A stretch of DNA of 64,000 bases from Brevibacillus panacihumi W25 (GTDB lineage: Bacteria > Bacillota > Bacilli > Brevibacillales > Brevibacillaceae). The number at the start of each line of letters is the position of its first letter. Position 1 is the first letter of the stretch. Position numbers and translations under genes: made by a program. Under the pieces are notes generated by a model. That model saw only the letters and a program-made list of their open reading frames with translations. It was not told where the DNA came from and searched no databases. Of this stretch, positions 25,372 through 36,379 are shown one piece after another. The stretch lies in the NCBI RefSeq assembly GCF_000503775.1, contig NZ_KI629782.1, forward strand, positions 682,001 to 746,000, read 5' to 3'.

Positions 25372-26496
25372 TTATTCGAGGAAATCTTTTAAGCGTTTGC
25401 TTCTACTTGGATGACGAAGTTTTCGCAGGGCTTTCGCTTCAATTTGACGAATCCGCTCACGGGTTACGCCAAATACTTTCCCCACTTCTTCCAGCGTTCG
25501 TGTACGACCGTCATCGAGACCAAAACGCAAACGCAGCACATTCTCTTCTCGATCAGTCAACGTATCCAGCACATCTTCCAGTTGCTCTTTCAACAACTCA
25601 TAGGCTGCAGCATCGGATGGCTCCAATGCATCCTGATCTTCGATAAAGTCTCCCAAATGGGAATCGTCTTCTTCTCCGATCGGCGTTTCCAACGAGACAG
25701 GCTCTTGCGCGATTTTCATGATTTCGCGAACTTTTTCCGGCGTTAAATCCATTTTTTCCGCAATTTCTTCCGGCATCGGTTCTCTGCCCAATTCCTGCAA
25801 CAGCTGTCGTGATACCCGAATGAGCTTGTTGATGGTTTCCACCATATGCACCGGAATGCGGATCGTCCGTGCCTGATCGGCAATAGCACGCGTGATTGCC
25901 TGACGAATCCACCATGTGGCATACGTACTGAATTTGAAGCCTTTGCGATAATCGAATTTCTCGACTGCCTTGATCAACCCCATGTTCCCTTCCTGAATCA
26001 AATCCAGGAACAGCATGCCGCGGCCTACATATCGCTTGGCGATGGAGACGACTAGTCGCAGGTTGGCTTCCGCCAGTCGGCGCTTCGCTTCCTCGTCACC
26101 TTGCTCAATACGCAGTGCCAATTTAATCTCTTCTTCAGCGGAAAGCAGAGGAACGCGACCAATTTCCTTCAGATACATGCGTACAGGGTCATTGATCTTG
26201 ATTCCGGGTGGAACGGAGAGATCATCGAAGTCGAATTCTTCGTTGTCTTCGTCTTTCATCTGCATCTCGTGCGGTTCATCATCGTCATCGCTTTCGTTGT
26301 TTATCTCAATACCCTGGTCGCCCAGATATTCAAAAAACTCATCCATCTGGTCCGAATCTTGTTCAAAACCAGCAAGGCGATCCGTAATTTCCTTGTACGA
26401 CAACGCGCCTCTTTTCTTGCCTAATTCGACCAACTGTTCCTTCACTTGTTCGATGGACATAGCTTCCATGTCAGAAGTGATGTTTTGTTTGTTCAT
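25372..26496 (-). CDS. sigA: RNA polymerase primary sigma factor SigA (RpoD)
   Basis: Housekeeping sigma-70 factor, 374 aa. Region 1.1 lies in the first 80 residues, followed by an acidic linker. Region 2 ([36 protein letters not shown]) binds and melts the -10 element, region 3 contains [11 protein letters not shown], and region 4 ([20 protein letters not shown]) is the HTH for the -35 element. The ATG follows AAGGAGGG. It is 34 bp downstream of dnaG, the conserved dnaG-sigA arrangement of Bacilli, and ends at a strong terminator. The length is close to B. subtilis SigA. Confidence 0.98.
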   Translation of the reverse strand: MNKQNITSDMEAMSIEQVKEQLVELGKKRGALSYKEITDRLAGFEQDSDQMDEFFEYLGDQGIEINNESDDDDEPHEMQMKDEDNEEFDFDDLSVPPGIKINDPVRMYLKEIGRVPLLSAEEEIKLALRIEQGDEEAKRRLAEANLRLVVSIAKRYVGRGMLFLDLIQEGNMGLIKAVEKFDYRKGFKFSTYATWWIRQAITRAIADQARTIRIPVHMVETINKLIRVSRQLLQELGREPMPEEIAEKMDLTPEKVREIMKIAQEPVSLETPIGEEDDSHLGDFIEDQDALEPSDAAAYELLKEQLEDVLDTLTDREENVLRLRFGLDDGRTRTLEEVGKVFGVTRERIRQIEAKALRKLRHPSRSKRLKDFLE

Positions 26497-26530
26497 CTAC
26501 TATCCCTCCTTCCCCGGGAATGATCGTAAG

Positions 26531-28399
26531 CTACCCTTCTTTTAAAGCATTTTCCAATGCAAGAATCTTCATCCCTGTAACGGCTGCTTGAATTTCCAGT
26601 TGTTTGCGCGCATCCTCGCTGTCCGCTGCGGTCGCTTGGAGGTGTAAGCTCCGCTGCTCTTCGCGCAATCGTTCCAACTCGGCACGCTTCGGGTAGTTAT
26701 TCACTTGTTTGATGTAGTCGCCGATCTCCTGATCAGATACGTCTTCCTTGCACTCCATCATGGCCAATCCCGAGGCTAATTGCTTTAATGAATCGTCCTG
26801 CACATAATGTATAAACTTTCCGGGGTCCTCAGGGTTTCCCTCTGCGTAATAGGCGTACAAGTACGCGGCCAACGCATCGTGTTCGTCCACCTGAAAATGG
26901 GCGTTACACTCTTGTTGGACGCGAGTAGCGATTTCTTCGTTGCGCATCATGTAGTAAAGCAACATGCGCTCCGCAGTGATGTATGCAGGCTGCAATGTTT
27001 TCGCGAGCGTAGCTTTGCCATTATTTATACTATTATTCCATGCTGACGCTACTTTATCCCTTTGCCGTTCACTTTTTTGTTGTCTGTAAACCCGTTTGGA
27101 CTCCCATTTTAAATCATTCAGGGAGAGAGAGTACTCTTCCGCCAATTGGCGTTGATACATATCCCGTTCGACTGGGCTGTCCAGCTCGTTGATGATTTCC
27201 AGTGCCTTGGCAATCAAACCGGCCTTGTCCATCTCATCATTTATTACGTACTGGCTGCGCAAATGTTTCAGTCGAAACGCGGTAATCGGCATCGCCTGCA
27301 GCAAAACCTGCTGGGAAAAGGCCTCCGCTCCATGCTGCCGGATGTAATCGTCCGGGTCCGTCCCTTGCGGCAAAGGAGCAACACGTACCTTCAGATCGGC
27401 TTGCTGCAAGATGTGGATTGCCTTGCTGGTCGCTTCCTGCCCTGCTGCATCACCGTCGTAACACAGAACAATGGAATCCACATTGCGCCGGATGATCCGG
27501 GCCTGCTGTTCGGTCAATGCCGTCCCTAATGTGGCAATTCCCAAAGGAAAACCCGCCTGCCACGTAGACACTACGTCTACATACCCTTCAAACAGCAATG
27601 CCTGCTTTTTTTTTCTAATGTTTGGCCGGGCACGATGCAAGTTGAAAAGGGTGGCGCTTTTGTTGAACAGCGGACTTTCCGGGCTGTTCAGATACTTTGG
27701 TTGTGATTTGGCTTGCGTCGTCTCCAGCAGTCTGCCGCCGAATCCAATGACATTTCCTTGTGAATCCTGGATGGGAAACATCACTCGGCCGCGAAAACGG
27801 TCAAAGATTTTGCCCGAATCGCTTTTGGCCAAGAGTCCTGCTTCCACCATCACATCAAGCGAAAAATCTCTCTTAGCCAGGAATTGAGTGAGGAAATCCC
27901 AGGAGTCGGGGGCAAAGCCAATTTGAAATTCAGTCAAGGTCTCGGCAGACATCCCGCGTCGGGTGAGGTACTTCAACGCCTCTGCCCCGTAGGGGGTTTC
28001 CTTCAAGACGTACTGATACAGATTGGCGGCGAACTGATGTGCCTCCAGCATAACCTGTTTCAGCCTTTTGTCCGGCGAATCCTCTGCTTCATGACTTTGG
28101 AGCCTGGGTACCTCGATGCCTGCACGTTCCGCCAGCTTGTGCAAGGCTTCGGGAAACGTCAACTGCTCGATATTCATTAAAAAGGAAAAGACATCCCCAC
28201 CTGCTCCACAACCAAAGCAATGATAAAACTGTCTTTCAGCATTGACATTGAAGGAAGGGCTCTTTTCTGAGTGAAACGGGCACAAGCCTAAATAGGCACG
28301 TCCGCTTTTTTTCAGTTGCACATACTCTCCTACGACGTCAATGATGTCGACAGCGGTACGCACTTGATTAATCCACTCATCCGAAGTGTGACCAGCCAT
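26531..28399 (-). CDS. dnaG: DNA primase DnaG
   Basis: Synthesises RNA primers for replication. Zinc-binding domain at residues 40-64 (Cys40, His43, Cys61, Cys64 within CPFH...CFGC), a TOPRIM core with LLFEGYVDVVS and CYDGDAAGQEA, and a C-terminal DnaB helicase-binding domain rich in helices. Length 622 aa is slightly longer than usual (about 600) through a linker before the C-terminal domain. The ATG has GAGAGGTG with 8-nt spacing. A promoter is visible upstream. Confidence 0.98.
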   Translation of the reverse strand: MAGHTSDEWINQVRTAVDIIDVVGEYVQLKKSGRAYLGLCPFHSEKSPSFNVNAERQFYHCFGCGAGGDVFSFLMNIEQLTFPEALHKLAERAGIEVPRLQSHEAEDSPDKRLKQVMLEAHQFAANLYQYVLKETPYGAEALKYLTRRGMSAETLTEFQIGFAPDSWDFLTQFLAKRDFSLDVMVEAGLLAKSDSGKIFDRFRGRVMFPIQDSQGNVIGFGGRLLETTQAKSQPKYLNSPESPLFNKSATLFNLHRARPNIRKKKQALLFEGYVDVVSTWQAGFPLGIATLGTALTEQQARIIRRNVDSIVLCYDGDAAGQEATSKAIHILQQADLKVRVAPLPQGTDPDDYIRQHGAEAFSQQVLLQAMPITAFRLKHLRSQYVINDEMDKAGLIAKALEIINELDSPVERDMYQRQLAEEYSLSLNDLKWESKRVYRQQKSERQRDKVASAWNNSINNGKATLAKTLQPAYITAERMLLYYMMRNEEIATRVQQECNAHFQVDEHDALAAYLYAYYAEGNPEDPGKFIHYVQDDSLKQLASGLAMMECKEDVSDQEIGDYIKQVNNYPKRAELERLREEQRSLHLQATAADSEDARKQLEIQAAVTGMKILALENALKEG

Positions 28400-28428
28400 C
28401 TTTCATTCACCTCTCAAAGGAGAATCGC

Positions 28429-28457
28429 AGAATAAGTTATTCGTCAAAATTCGTCAA
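28429..28457 (-). promoter_or_regulatory. Promoter of dnaG-sigA
   Basis: TTGACG (28452-28457) and TATTCT (28429-28434) with 17 bp spacing, about 30 bp upstream of the dnaG ATG. A second TTGACG-like copy sits 10 bp closer. Confidence 0.55.
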
Positions 28458-28565
28458 TTTCCTTCTTGAGCGCACACTTCTTTTTACATTTCTACTTTGC
28501 CACATTTCAGCGACCGGTAAACGCTAGCCGCCATCCCCATTTCGCGTACGCTTTACTCTTTTTCT

Positions 28566-28594
28566 ACAAAAAACGTCAAATTCCTTCCTTTGAC
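28566..28594 (-). terminator. Terminator of ccpN-yqfL
   Basis: GTCAAA and TTTGAC form a 6-bp stem (28575-28580, 28589-28594) starting at the base after the yqfL stop codon, followed on the minus strand by GTTTTTTG. Confidence 0.6.
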
Positions 28595-29431
28595 CTATTT
28601 TCGATCTTGACGCATTTTATTTTTTCGAATGATCTCCAGAATAATGTTGGCTGTCTCCTCCACTGCCTTGTTGGAAACATCGATGACCGGGCAGCCGAGT
28701 CTCTCGATGATTTTCTTGGAATAAGCCAATTCTTCCTCGATTCGATCCAGATTCGCATAATTCGCCTGAGCAGTAAGTCCTAGGGCTTTTAACCTCTCTG
28801 TGCGAATTCCATTCAGCTGCTCCGGATTGATCGTCAGTCCGATGCATCGTTCCGGCGGCAGCGCGAACAGCTCCTCGGGCGGCTCCACCTCGGGTACGAG
28901 AGGGACATTGGCCACCTTCAGCCGCTTGTTTGCCAGATACATGGACAGCGGCGTCTTGGAGGTGCGTGAGACGCCGATCAGCACCACATCAGCTCGCAAC
29001 AGTCCCCGCGAGTCGCGCCCATCATCGTATTTGACAGCGAATTCAATCGCGTCCACCTTGCGAAAATACTCCTCGTCCAGCCTGCGGACCAAACCCGGTT
29101 TGCCCGTCGGAGGCTCTTGCAGCATGTTCTGCAAAGTCTGCATGACCGGTCCCATGACATCGATGGCCGGAATCCCGTAACGGGCAGCCTGTTCGATAAT
29201 GTAGGAGTTGAGTTCCGGTACGACGATCGTAAAGACAATCATTGCCTTGGACTCTTTGGCTGACGCGATGATCTCGTCGATGGATTCTTTATCTTCAATG
29301 TACGGATACTTCTGGATGTCGATCACGAATCGGTCAAACTGACTGGCACCTGCGCGAACAACGAGCTCGGCTGTTTCGCCGATGGAGTCCGAGACCACAT
29401 AGATGAGTTGTCCCTGTTGATTTTCTTGCAT
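28595..29431 (-). CDS. yqfL: Bifunctional kinase-pyrophosphorylase regulatory protein (DUF299/PPsR family)
   Basis: Family members phosphorylate (with ADP) and dephosphorylate PEP synthetase/PPDK to switch it off and on. Seen: VVSDSIGETAE near the start, the P-loop-like IGVSRTSKTPLS and IGLTINPEQL, all diagnostic of the DUF299 family. Length 278 aa is normal. The gene lies 11 bp after ccpN, as in B. subtilis, where YqfL modulates the CcpN-controlled switch between glycolysis and gluconeogenesis. The physiological target here is inferred. Confidence 0.94.
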   Translation of the reverse strand: MQENQQGQLIYVVSDSIGETAELVVRAGASQFDRFVIDIQKYPYIEDKESIDEIIASAKESKAMIVFTIVVPELNSYIIEQAARYGIPAIDVMGPVMQTLQNMLQEPPTGKPGLVRRLDEEYFRKVDAIEFAVKYDDGRDSRGLLRADVVLIGVSRTSKTPLSMYLANKRLKVANVPLVPEVEPPEELFALPPERCIGLTINPEQLNGIRTERLKALGLTAQANYANLDRIEEELAYSKKIIERLGCPVIDVSNKAVEETANIILEIIRKNKMRQDRK

Positions 29432-29442
29432 CGCTTCTCCTC

Positions 29443-30081
29443 CTACACTTTCGGTTCGCTGCCCAATTCCACAAAAGCCTTGGCTATCGTGGTTTTTGTC
29501 ACCCGTCCAGTCAATTCCATCATGCGCGGATCCTCCGCGCTGGGATTGACGACCGGCAAGGAGTCAATCTGAAAATCGATCAGCTTCTTGGCCGCAGCGA
29601 ACAATGTTTCCTCCGGTCCACAGGTAATGATATTGGGCATTCGCGACATAATGATGCTGACTGGTACATCCTCCAGCGTCTTGTTCCCGAGCGAGGCTCG
29701 AAGCAAATCCTTGCGCGAGACTACCCCTGCGAGATACCCCTTCTGGTTGACTACAAACAATGTGCCTACGTCTTCGAGAAAAAGCGTAACGATGGCATCA
29801 TAAGCGGAAGCTGACTCGGAAACCACGATCGGCACCGCTTTATAGTCTTTGACGTAAAGCTTGTGAAGCCGTTCACTAATGATCGAGCTTGCAGGTCTGC
29901 CCGCATAAAAATACCCGACCCGCGGCCTGGCTTCCAAATACCCGGACATCGTCAGGATAGAAAGATCAGGACGCAGGGTGGCTCGGGTCAGGTTGAGCCG
30001 ATCCGCAATTTGCTCTCCGGTGATCGGTCCGTCATCCTTTACGATTTGTAAGATATGCTCTTGTCGCTTGGTAAGCTCGAT
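29443..30081 (-). CDS. ccpN: Transcriptional repressor CcpN, apparent AUC start codon
   Basis: CcpN represses gluconeogenic genes in B. subtilis. An N-terminal winged helix (ITGEQIADRLNLTRATLRP) is followed by MSGYLEARPRVGYFY and two CBS domains (about residues 80-205). The frame is open from a TGA at 30090-30088, but no ATG, GTG or TTG occurs before the ATG at 29949, which would delete the whole HTH. An ATC codon at 30081 lies 6 nt after a GGGGTGA ribosome site, gives 212 aa like the B. subtilis protein, and begins with the conserved IEL segment. An indel or sequencing error is the alternative. Confidence 0.88.
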   Translation of the reverse strand: MELTKRQEHILQIVKDDGPITGEQIADRLNLTRATLRPDLSILTMSGYLEARPRVGYFYAGRPASSIISERLHKLYVKDYKAVPIVVSESASAYDAIVTLFLEDVGTLFVVNQKGYLAGVVSRKDLLRASLGNKTLEDVPVSIIMSRMPNIITCGPEETLFAAAKKLIDFQIDSLPVVNPSAEDPRMMELTGRVTKTTIAKAFVELGSEPKV

Positions 30082-30253
30082 GGTTAATCACCCCGGTTCT
30101 GTCCTGTTACCTTCTCCTAGTATTACTCTATTCGTGCAGGTTTTCCTTCTTTCGCAGTTAGAAAACTTGATTTCGACATTCTTTTTTAGTCATGATGTGC
30201 ATCCTGCAGTCGGTTGGATGAGGCGAGAAATCATATCAACGGTTCCTTGCCTG

Positions 30254-30306
30254 CAAAAAGGACCTCGCCTTCCACCTAGTCGTGGAGTTTGAGATCCTTT
30301 TTTTTC
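30254..30306 (-). terminator. Terminator of glyQ-glyS
   Basis: AAGGACCTC (30258-30266) pairs with GAGATCCTT (30291-30299), a 9-bp stem with an inner CCACC/GGTGG-type stem, followed on the minus strand by TTTTTG. Because T-runs flank both sides it may work in both directions. Confidence 0.75.
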
Positions 30307-30307
30307 A

Positions 30308-32377
30308 TCAGGCAAAAACCAGTTTGGCAAAATCTGCGTAGCTAAAGATCAGCCGGGAGAGGCGAAGCAGCAAGCCCAAGCGGTTGGCGCGAACTGCCTG
30401 ATCCTCCGCCATCACCATGACTTGATCGAAGAAGTTCTTGATCGGCTCACGCAGCGTGCCCAGAGCTTCCAGTACTTTCTCCTGATCAGCCAAGCCTTCC
30501 GTTTCCTGCAGAACAGCGCGGTATGCCTGGAACAAATCACGTTCTACCTGCTCGGCAAACAAATCTTCCTTCACATCGTCGGCCGTCGCTTTTTGCGCCA
30601 GATTGTTGACACGATTGAATTGTTCGACGATCAGCTTAAAGTCCTCCGCAGTGACAGCGGCCATCAACGCCTTTGCCTTGGCCAACACAGCAGGAACCAG
30701 CGTCAGATCAGCGGAGAGAACAGCGTCCACCACATCGTAGCGCACCCCGTTTTCCTGCAAGACATTTTTCAGGCGCAGGGCGAAGAAGTCGATCAAATCT
30801 TTCTTCACTTCTTCTGCAGTGCGCTTGTTTACTCCCTGCTCGGCATAGGTAGCCAGTGCTGCATCCCAAAGCTGATCCAGGGACAAAGCCCAATCGCGCT
30901 CAATCAGGATGGAGACGATGCCTGCTGCCATACGGCGCAGTCCATATGGGTCCTGGGAGCCTGTTGGCACGATCCCGATTGCGAAGCAGCCCACGATGGT
31001 ATCGAGCTTATCAGCAATGCTTGCGATGGCGCCTTGTGCAGAGCTGGGCATCTGGTCACCTGCAAAACGCGGCAGATAATGTTCAAATACACCCCGTGCG
31101 ACAACTTCGCTCTCATTGGCTTTACGGGCATAATCCTCACCCATGATGCCTTGCAGCTCCGGAAATTCCCCAACCATGTTGGTAACCAGGTCAAACTTGG
31201 CAATCTCGGCGATCCGATCAACTTGCTGGGCTTCTGCCGGGCTGATCTGCAGCTTCGTCCCGATCTGTGCAGCAGTCTTGCGGACGCGGCGCACCTTGTC
31301 CCCGATGGTTCCCAGCTCTTCATGGAAGACGATCGACTCCAGGCGTTTCAGGCAGCTTTCAATCGTCAGCTTCTGGTCCTCTTCATAGAAGAAGCGGGCA
31401 TCGGAGAGACGGGCGCGCAGCACTTTCTCATTCCCTTTTGCCACATTCTCCAGCGCACGGCTGTCACCGTTGCGTACCGTCACAAAATGATTGAGAAGCT
31501 GCCCGCTCGCGTCCTCCACAGGGAAGTAGCGTTGGTGCTCACGCATGGAAGTAACCAGGACCTCACGCGGAATCGACAGAAATTCCTCTTCAAAAGTCCC
31601 GTACAAGGCAGTCGGGTATTCGACGAGATGCACTACCTCATCCAGGAGTCCTTCGTCCATCGGAATCTTCCAGCCCTGCTCCTCTTCCATGCGGCGAATC
31701 TGCTCGACGATGGCGGCGCGGCGCTCATCCGGATTGACGACGACATATTGTTCAGCCAGTTTGCCCACATATTCGCCAGGATGGGCAAGCTCCACATCTT
31801 TTCCCAAAAAACGATGTCCGCGCGTGACGCGACCGCTGTGCACGCCTGCGATCTCCAAATCGATCAGCTCTTCTCCGAACAAGGCGACCATCCAGCGAAT
31901 CGGACGGAGATATTTCAGGTCATTCGCTCCCCAGCGCATGTTTTTCGGGAAGTTCATCCCGGCGATAGCGTCGCTCAGCTGCGGCAAGAGCTCCTGTGTC
32001 GCTTTACCCGCCTCTGATTTGCGCGCATGGACGTATTCGACGCCGTTTACTTCTTTATAATACAGATCTTCTACTGCAACACCGTTGCTGCGTGCGAAGC
32101 CTTGTGCAGCCTTGGACCAGTTGCCAGCTTCGTCCTGAGCGATTTTGCGAGCCGGCCCTTTCGCCTCTTCATTGCGGTCCGGCTGCCTTTCTGCGAGGCC
32201 GCTGACGAGTACAGCAAAACGGCGAGGCGTCTCGTAGGATGCAATCTGCTCAAAAGGCAGACGCTCCTGCGCCAGCCATTTCTCTACTTTTTCCTTGAAC
32301 TGCTCGGCTGCTTGCGCGACGAACCGGGCAGGCATCTCTTCCAGACCAATCTCCAACAGCAAATCACGCTTACTCAT
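30308..32377 (-). CDS. glyS: Glycine-tRNA ligase beta subunit
   Basis: The 689-aa beta subunit of the two-subunit bacterial glycyl-tRNA synthetase, which binds tRNA-Gly. The N-terminus [15 protein letters not shown] and the segment [10 protein letters not shown] are family hallmarks; the C-terminal part carries the DALR-like anticodon-binding domain (ending in [15 protein letters not shown]). The ATG at 32377 lies inside the glyQ 3' end (8-bp overlap), so translation is coupled. A much longer open frame upstream is only an overlap with glyQ. Expression should depend on the T-box leader ahead of glyQ. Confidence 0.98.
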   Translation of the reverse strand: MSKRDLLLEIGLEEMPARFVAQAAEQFKEKVEKWLAQERLPFEQIASYETPRRFAVLVSGLAERQPDRNEEAKGPARKIAQDEAGNWSKAAQGFARSNGVAVEDLYYKEVNGVEYVHARKSEAGKATQELLPQLSDAIAGMNFPKNMRWGANDLKYLRPIRWMVALFGEELIDLEIAGVHSGRVTRGHRFLGKDVELAHPGEYVGKLAEQYVVVNPDERRAAIVEQIRRMEEEQGWKIPMDEGLLDEVVHLVEYPTALYGTFEEEFLSIPREVLVTSMREHQRYFPVEDASGQLLNHFVTVRNGDSRALENVAKGNEKVLRARLSDARFFYEEDQKLTIESCLKRLESIVFHEELGTIGDKVRRVRKTAAQIGTKLQISPAEAQQVDRIAEIAKFDLVTNMVGEFPELQGIMGEDYARKANESEVVARGVFEHYLPRFAGDQMPSSAQGAIASIADKLDTIVGCFAIGIVPTGSQDPYGLRRMAAGIVSILIERDWALSLDQLWDAALATYAEQGVNKRTAEEVKKDLIDFFALRLKNVLQENGVRYDVVDAVLSADLTLVPAVLAKAKALMAAVTAEDFKLIVEQFNRVNNLAQKATADDVKEDLFAEQVERDLFQAYRAVLQETEGLADQEKVLEALGTLREPIKNFFDQVMVMAEDQAVRANRLGLLLRLSRLIFSYADFAKLVFA

Positions 32378-33290
32378 GCGTACCCTCTCCTTTCGCCACA
32401 GCCTGGTTTGCTTTTCCTTTTTCCAACAGCGGGAACCCAAGTCGCTCACGTTCTGCATAATAGGTTTGCGCGACTTCGCGGGACAGATTGCGGACACGGG
32501 CGATATAGCCGGTGCGCTCCGTCACGCTGATCGCTCCGCGGGCATCAAGCAGGTTGAAGGTATGGGAGCATTTCAGCACATAATCGTAAGCGGGGTAGAC
32601 GAGGCGTTCTTTCATCAGGCGCTTCGCTTCCGCCTCATAGGTATTGTACAGATTGAACAGCATGTCCACGTCTGACAGCTCGAAGGTGTACTTGGAATGC
32701 TCGTACTCCGGCTGGAGGAAGACATCGCCATAGGTATAGCCGTTCACCCACTCCAGTTCAAATACGTTTTCTTTCTCCTGAATGTAGGAAGCCAGACGTT
32801 CCAAGCCATAGGTCAATTCTACAGCGACGGGCTTGCACTCCAGTCCCCCGACCTGCTGGAAGTAGGTAAACTGGGTGATCTCCATGCCATCCAGCCAGAC
32901 CTCCCAGCCGAGTCCCCATGCACCGAGTCCTGGATGCTCCCAGTTGTCCTCTACGAAGCGGATGTCATGCTCGAGCGGATCAATTCCCAGCTCGCGCAAG
33001 CTGTCCAGATACAGCTCCTGAATATTGTCAGGCGACGGCTTCATGATTACCTGGAATTGGTGATGCTGGTACAAGCGGTTGGGGTTTTCTCCGTAGCGGC
33101 CGTCCGCCGGGCGGCGGGATGGCTCTACATACGCCACGTTCCACGGCTCTGGGCCGATCGAACGCAAAAACGTCATCGGGTTCAAGGTCCCCGCTCCTTT
33201 TTCCACGTCGTACGGCTGCACGATCAAACAGTTTTGTTTGGCCCAAAAATTCTGCAGCGTCAAAATGATGTCTTGAAACGTCATCTTCAT
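32370..33290 (-). CDS. glyQ: Glycine-tRNA ligase alpha subunit
   Basis: The catalytic alpha subunit (303 aa) that activates glycine with ATP. Typical segments: [56 protein letters not shown] and [13 protein letters not shown], i.e. class II synthetase motifs. The ATG at 33290 follows AGGAGG with 8-nt spacing. It sits directly after the T-box leader terminator and before glyS, forming the standard glyQS operon. Confidence 0.98.
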   Translation of the reverse strand: MKMTFQDIILTLQNFWAKQNCLIVQPYDVEKGAGTLNPMTFLRSIGPEPWNVAYVEPSRRPADGRYGENPNRLYQHHQFQVIMKPSPDNIQELYLDSLRELGIDPLEHDIRFVEDNWEHPGLGAWGLGWEVWLDGMEITQFTYFQQVGGLECKPVAVELTYGLERLASYIQEKENVFELEWVNGYTYGDVFLQPEYEHSKYTFELSDVDMLFNLYNTYEAEAKRLMKERLVYPAYDYVLKCSHTFNLLDARGAISVTERTGYIARVRNLSREVAQTYYAERERLGFPLLEKGKANQAVAKGEGTHE

Positions 33291-33299
33291 GCTTTCGTC

Positions 33300-33540
33300 C
33301 TCCTCAAAGTAAAAAAACCTCCCGTCGCCTACACCGTCTGTACTAGACCGTGTAGGGACGAGAGGATTCTCGCGGTTCCACCCTACTTGACGAAGCTGAT
33401 GCTCCGCCCACTTTCGTATCCATTGCTCCGGAACGCCCTTCATCAGCATGGTGACCGGGCTTCCACTCTCCCCGATTCGCTACAACGACCAGCGGCCGAC
33501 TACTCTTTTCCTTCATGGCAATATCAAATATCCAATTAGG
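33300..33540 (-). promoter_or_regulatory. Glycyl T-box riboswitch of glyQS
   Basis: The conserved T-box core AGGGTGGAACCGCG lies at 33371-33384 on the minus strand. Its UGGA would pair with the UCCA end of tRNA-Gly. It is followed by a long terminator stem (CTCGTCCCTACACGGTC region with its complement, about 33306-33360) and seven T. An upstream Stem I contains AGTAG and, near 33435-33437, a GGC triplet that may be the glycine specifier codon. Uncharged tRNA-Gly would stabilise the antiterminator and let glyQS be transcribed. Confidence 0.93.
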
Positions 33541-33545
33541 TATAT

Positions 33546-33574
33546 ATGATAACGGAAAGAAAAAAAGATGTCAA
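33546..33574 (-). promoter_or_regulatory. Promoter of the glyQS T-box transcript
   Basis: A perfect TTGACA (33569-33574) and TATCAT (33546-33551) with 17 bp between them. The -35 begins at the base following the recO stop codon. Confidence 0.85.
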
Positions 33575-34339
33575 TCAGTCCTGCCGCGGCATCTCCATGC
33601 GTTCCAGCTGTTCCAAAAACGAGCGGCTTTTCAAGCGCAGATCGAGATGTTCATCCATGAAACCGCGCAGCACATGCTTGAGCTGGCTACGTGTCGCAGG
33701 CTTTACTTCGATCTCGCCCAAGCGCTCCAAATCAAATACCTGGAACAGCCGCAAAAGCTTCCAGGTAGAAGGTGTCACAGCCAGCGCATAAGGATCGGAA
33801 GGCAGGCATACCGGGCACAGCAGTCCTCCCTGCGAAATACTGATTGCGTAAGGCTCTCTTTGCTCGCCACAGTTGGTACAGCAGGTAAGCTGTGGAGAGA
33901 TCCCTGCTACCTGCAGCATTTTCGTCTCGAAGATCCGGCAAAGAATCTCTGCGTCCCGCCCTTCGTCGAGATAGCCAAAGGTATGTAGCAGGAATTGGAA
34001 TAAAAAGGGATTCGCTTCACGTTCGTGCGTCAACCGGTCCAATAGTTCCGCTATGTATGCGGCATAAGCCGTCTCATTCAAGCTTTGGCGCAATTCGCGA
34101 AACGAGTTCACAATATCCCCTTGGGAAAGATCAGGCATGCCCGTACCGGGCCCTGCCTTGCACAGATAATACCCGTGCGTGAATAGCTGGGAGACGGCGG
34201 CCAGACGGCTCTTTGCCTTTTTGGCCCCGCGCACCATGATGGCCAGCTTGCCGTGCTCCCGGGTAAACAATGTTACTACCTTGCTGGACTCTCCGTAGTC
34301 TACGCTACGGATCACAATCCCTTCCCACTTTACAAGCAT
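33575..34339 (-). CDS. recO: DNA repair protein RecO
   Basis: Helps load RecA in RecFOR recombination repair by annealing SSB-coated DNA. An N-terminal OB fold ([20 protein letters not shown]), a helical middle, and a zinc-binding site with Cys154, Cys157, Cys175 and Cys178 (CTNC and CPVC). Length 254 aa is normal. The ATG overlaps the end of yqzL by 10 bp. Order era-yqzL-recO-glyQ is the usual one in Bacilli. Confidence 0.97.
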   Translation of the reverse strand: MLVKWEGIVIRSVDYGESSKVVTLFTREHGKLAIMVRGAKKAKSRLAAVSQLFTHGYYLCKAGPGTGMPDLSQGDIVNSFRELRQSLNETAYAAYIAELLDRLTHEREANPFLFQFLLHTFGYLDEGRDAEILCRIFETKMLQVAGISPQLTCCTNCGEQREPYAISISQGGLLCPVCLPSDPYALAVTPSTWKLLRLFQVFDLERLGEIEVKPATRSQLKHVLRGFMDEHLDLRLKSRSFLEQLERMEMPRQD

Positions 34340-34485
34340 GCCTGCGATTCACCCAATTCGTCATGGGCGAGATCAAACGCGTCCTCCTCATCCGGTATGG
34401 CGGTTTGATGGTGATCACAGTAAAGAAGGTATGCCTGGATGTCACCGGTTGAAGCGAAAACTCTCCAAGAAAAGTCACGAAGCAT
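34330..34485 (-). CDS. yqzL: YqzL family small protein
   Basis: A 51-aa protein starting [20 protein letters not shown], the conserved YqzL N-terminal pattern, with an acidic middle (PDEEDAF). The ATG at 34485 has AAGGATG upstream at about 8 nt, and the gene overlaps the recO start. In B. subtilis yqzL lies in the same place between era and recO. Function unknown. No membrane segment is seen, so it is probably a small cytosolic protein. Confidence 0.88.
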   Translation of the reverse strand: MLRDFSWRVFASTGDIQAYLLYCDHHQTAIPDEEDAFDLAHDELGESQACL

Positions 34486-34580
34486 GGAGCATCATCCTTT
34501 CCTGTTTCGGCTGGATCCACTTCTTTCTTAGAATCACCTATGCCCGTATTTCTATCCCTTGGAAAAATTACACCAGACCC

Positions 34581-35892
<1,312 letters not shown>

Positions 35893-35998
35893 CTACTTCC
35901 TCCTCGGTCGCGTATCGTTAACGCCTTTTTCTTCGCAGACACCAAGAAACCAGACATCTGACCTGCCGCCAGTTCGTCTGGTACCTCTTTTGATTGGC

Positions 35999-36370
35999 TT
36001 ATCCCACAAATTTCTCATACAGGGGAGGGCCGAACACCGCGATCCCGATTGCGATGGACAAAATCGCTGCGGCCAGTACCGCCCCCGCAGCCGCATCCTT
36101 GGCGACTTTTGCCTTGGCATGCCAATCGGGAGTGACGAGATCCACAACGGCTTCGATCGCGGTATTGACCAGTTCCATTACCAACACCAGTGTGATGGCG
36201 ATAAGGACCCAGATCCATTCCACACGATCAATTTCCAGCCACCAGGCAGCCGCCAATGCAAGGATGGCGGCGACTAGATGGATCTGCATATTCCGCTGTG
36301 TCTTGACGGTCTGGACGATTCCCTCTATCGCGTAGCCAAAGCTGCGCGCCAAACGTCTCCATTCCTTCAA
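35999..36370 (-). CDS. dgkA: Undecaprenol/diacylglycerol kinase (DgkA family)
   Basis: Small integral membrane kinase, 123 aa with three transmembrane helices. The signature ELVNTAIEAVVDLV contains the active-site Glu, Asn and the AIE..VD pattern. In Bacilli the homologue phosphorylates undecaprenol to recycle the cell-wall lipid carrier. The start is TTG at 36370, supported by TAGGAG at 6-7 nt. It follows ybeY by 9 bp, in the conserved phoH-ybeY-dgkA-cdd-era order. Confidence 0.95.
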   Translation of the reverse strand: MKEWRRLARSFGYAIEGIVQTVKTQRNMQIHLVAAILALAAAWWLEIDRVEWIWVLIAITLVLVMELVNTAIEAVVDLVTPDWHAKAKVAKDAAAGAVLAAAILSIAIGIAVFGPPLYEKFVG

Positions 36371-36379
36371 AGCGATCTC

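Noticed and set aside
29443-29949. ccpN starting at the ATG at 29949
   Set aside because: This would remove the whole winged helix, although the DNA encoding it is intact and conserved, and no ribosome site precedes that ATG.
30422-32017. A 531-codon open frame on the plus strand, antisense to glyS
   Set aside because: Same reasoning: fully inside glyS, no ribosome site and no recognisable domain.
32378-32497. N-terminal extension of GlyS upstream of 32377
   Set aside because: The extension is glyQ coding sequence read in another frame; the [16 protein letters not shown] start is the family N-terminus.
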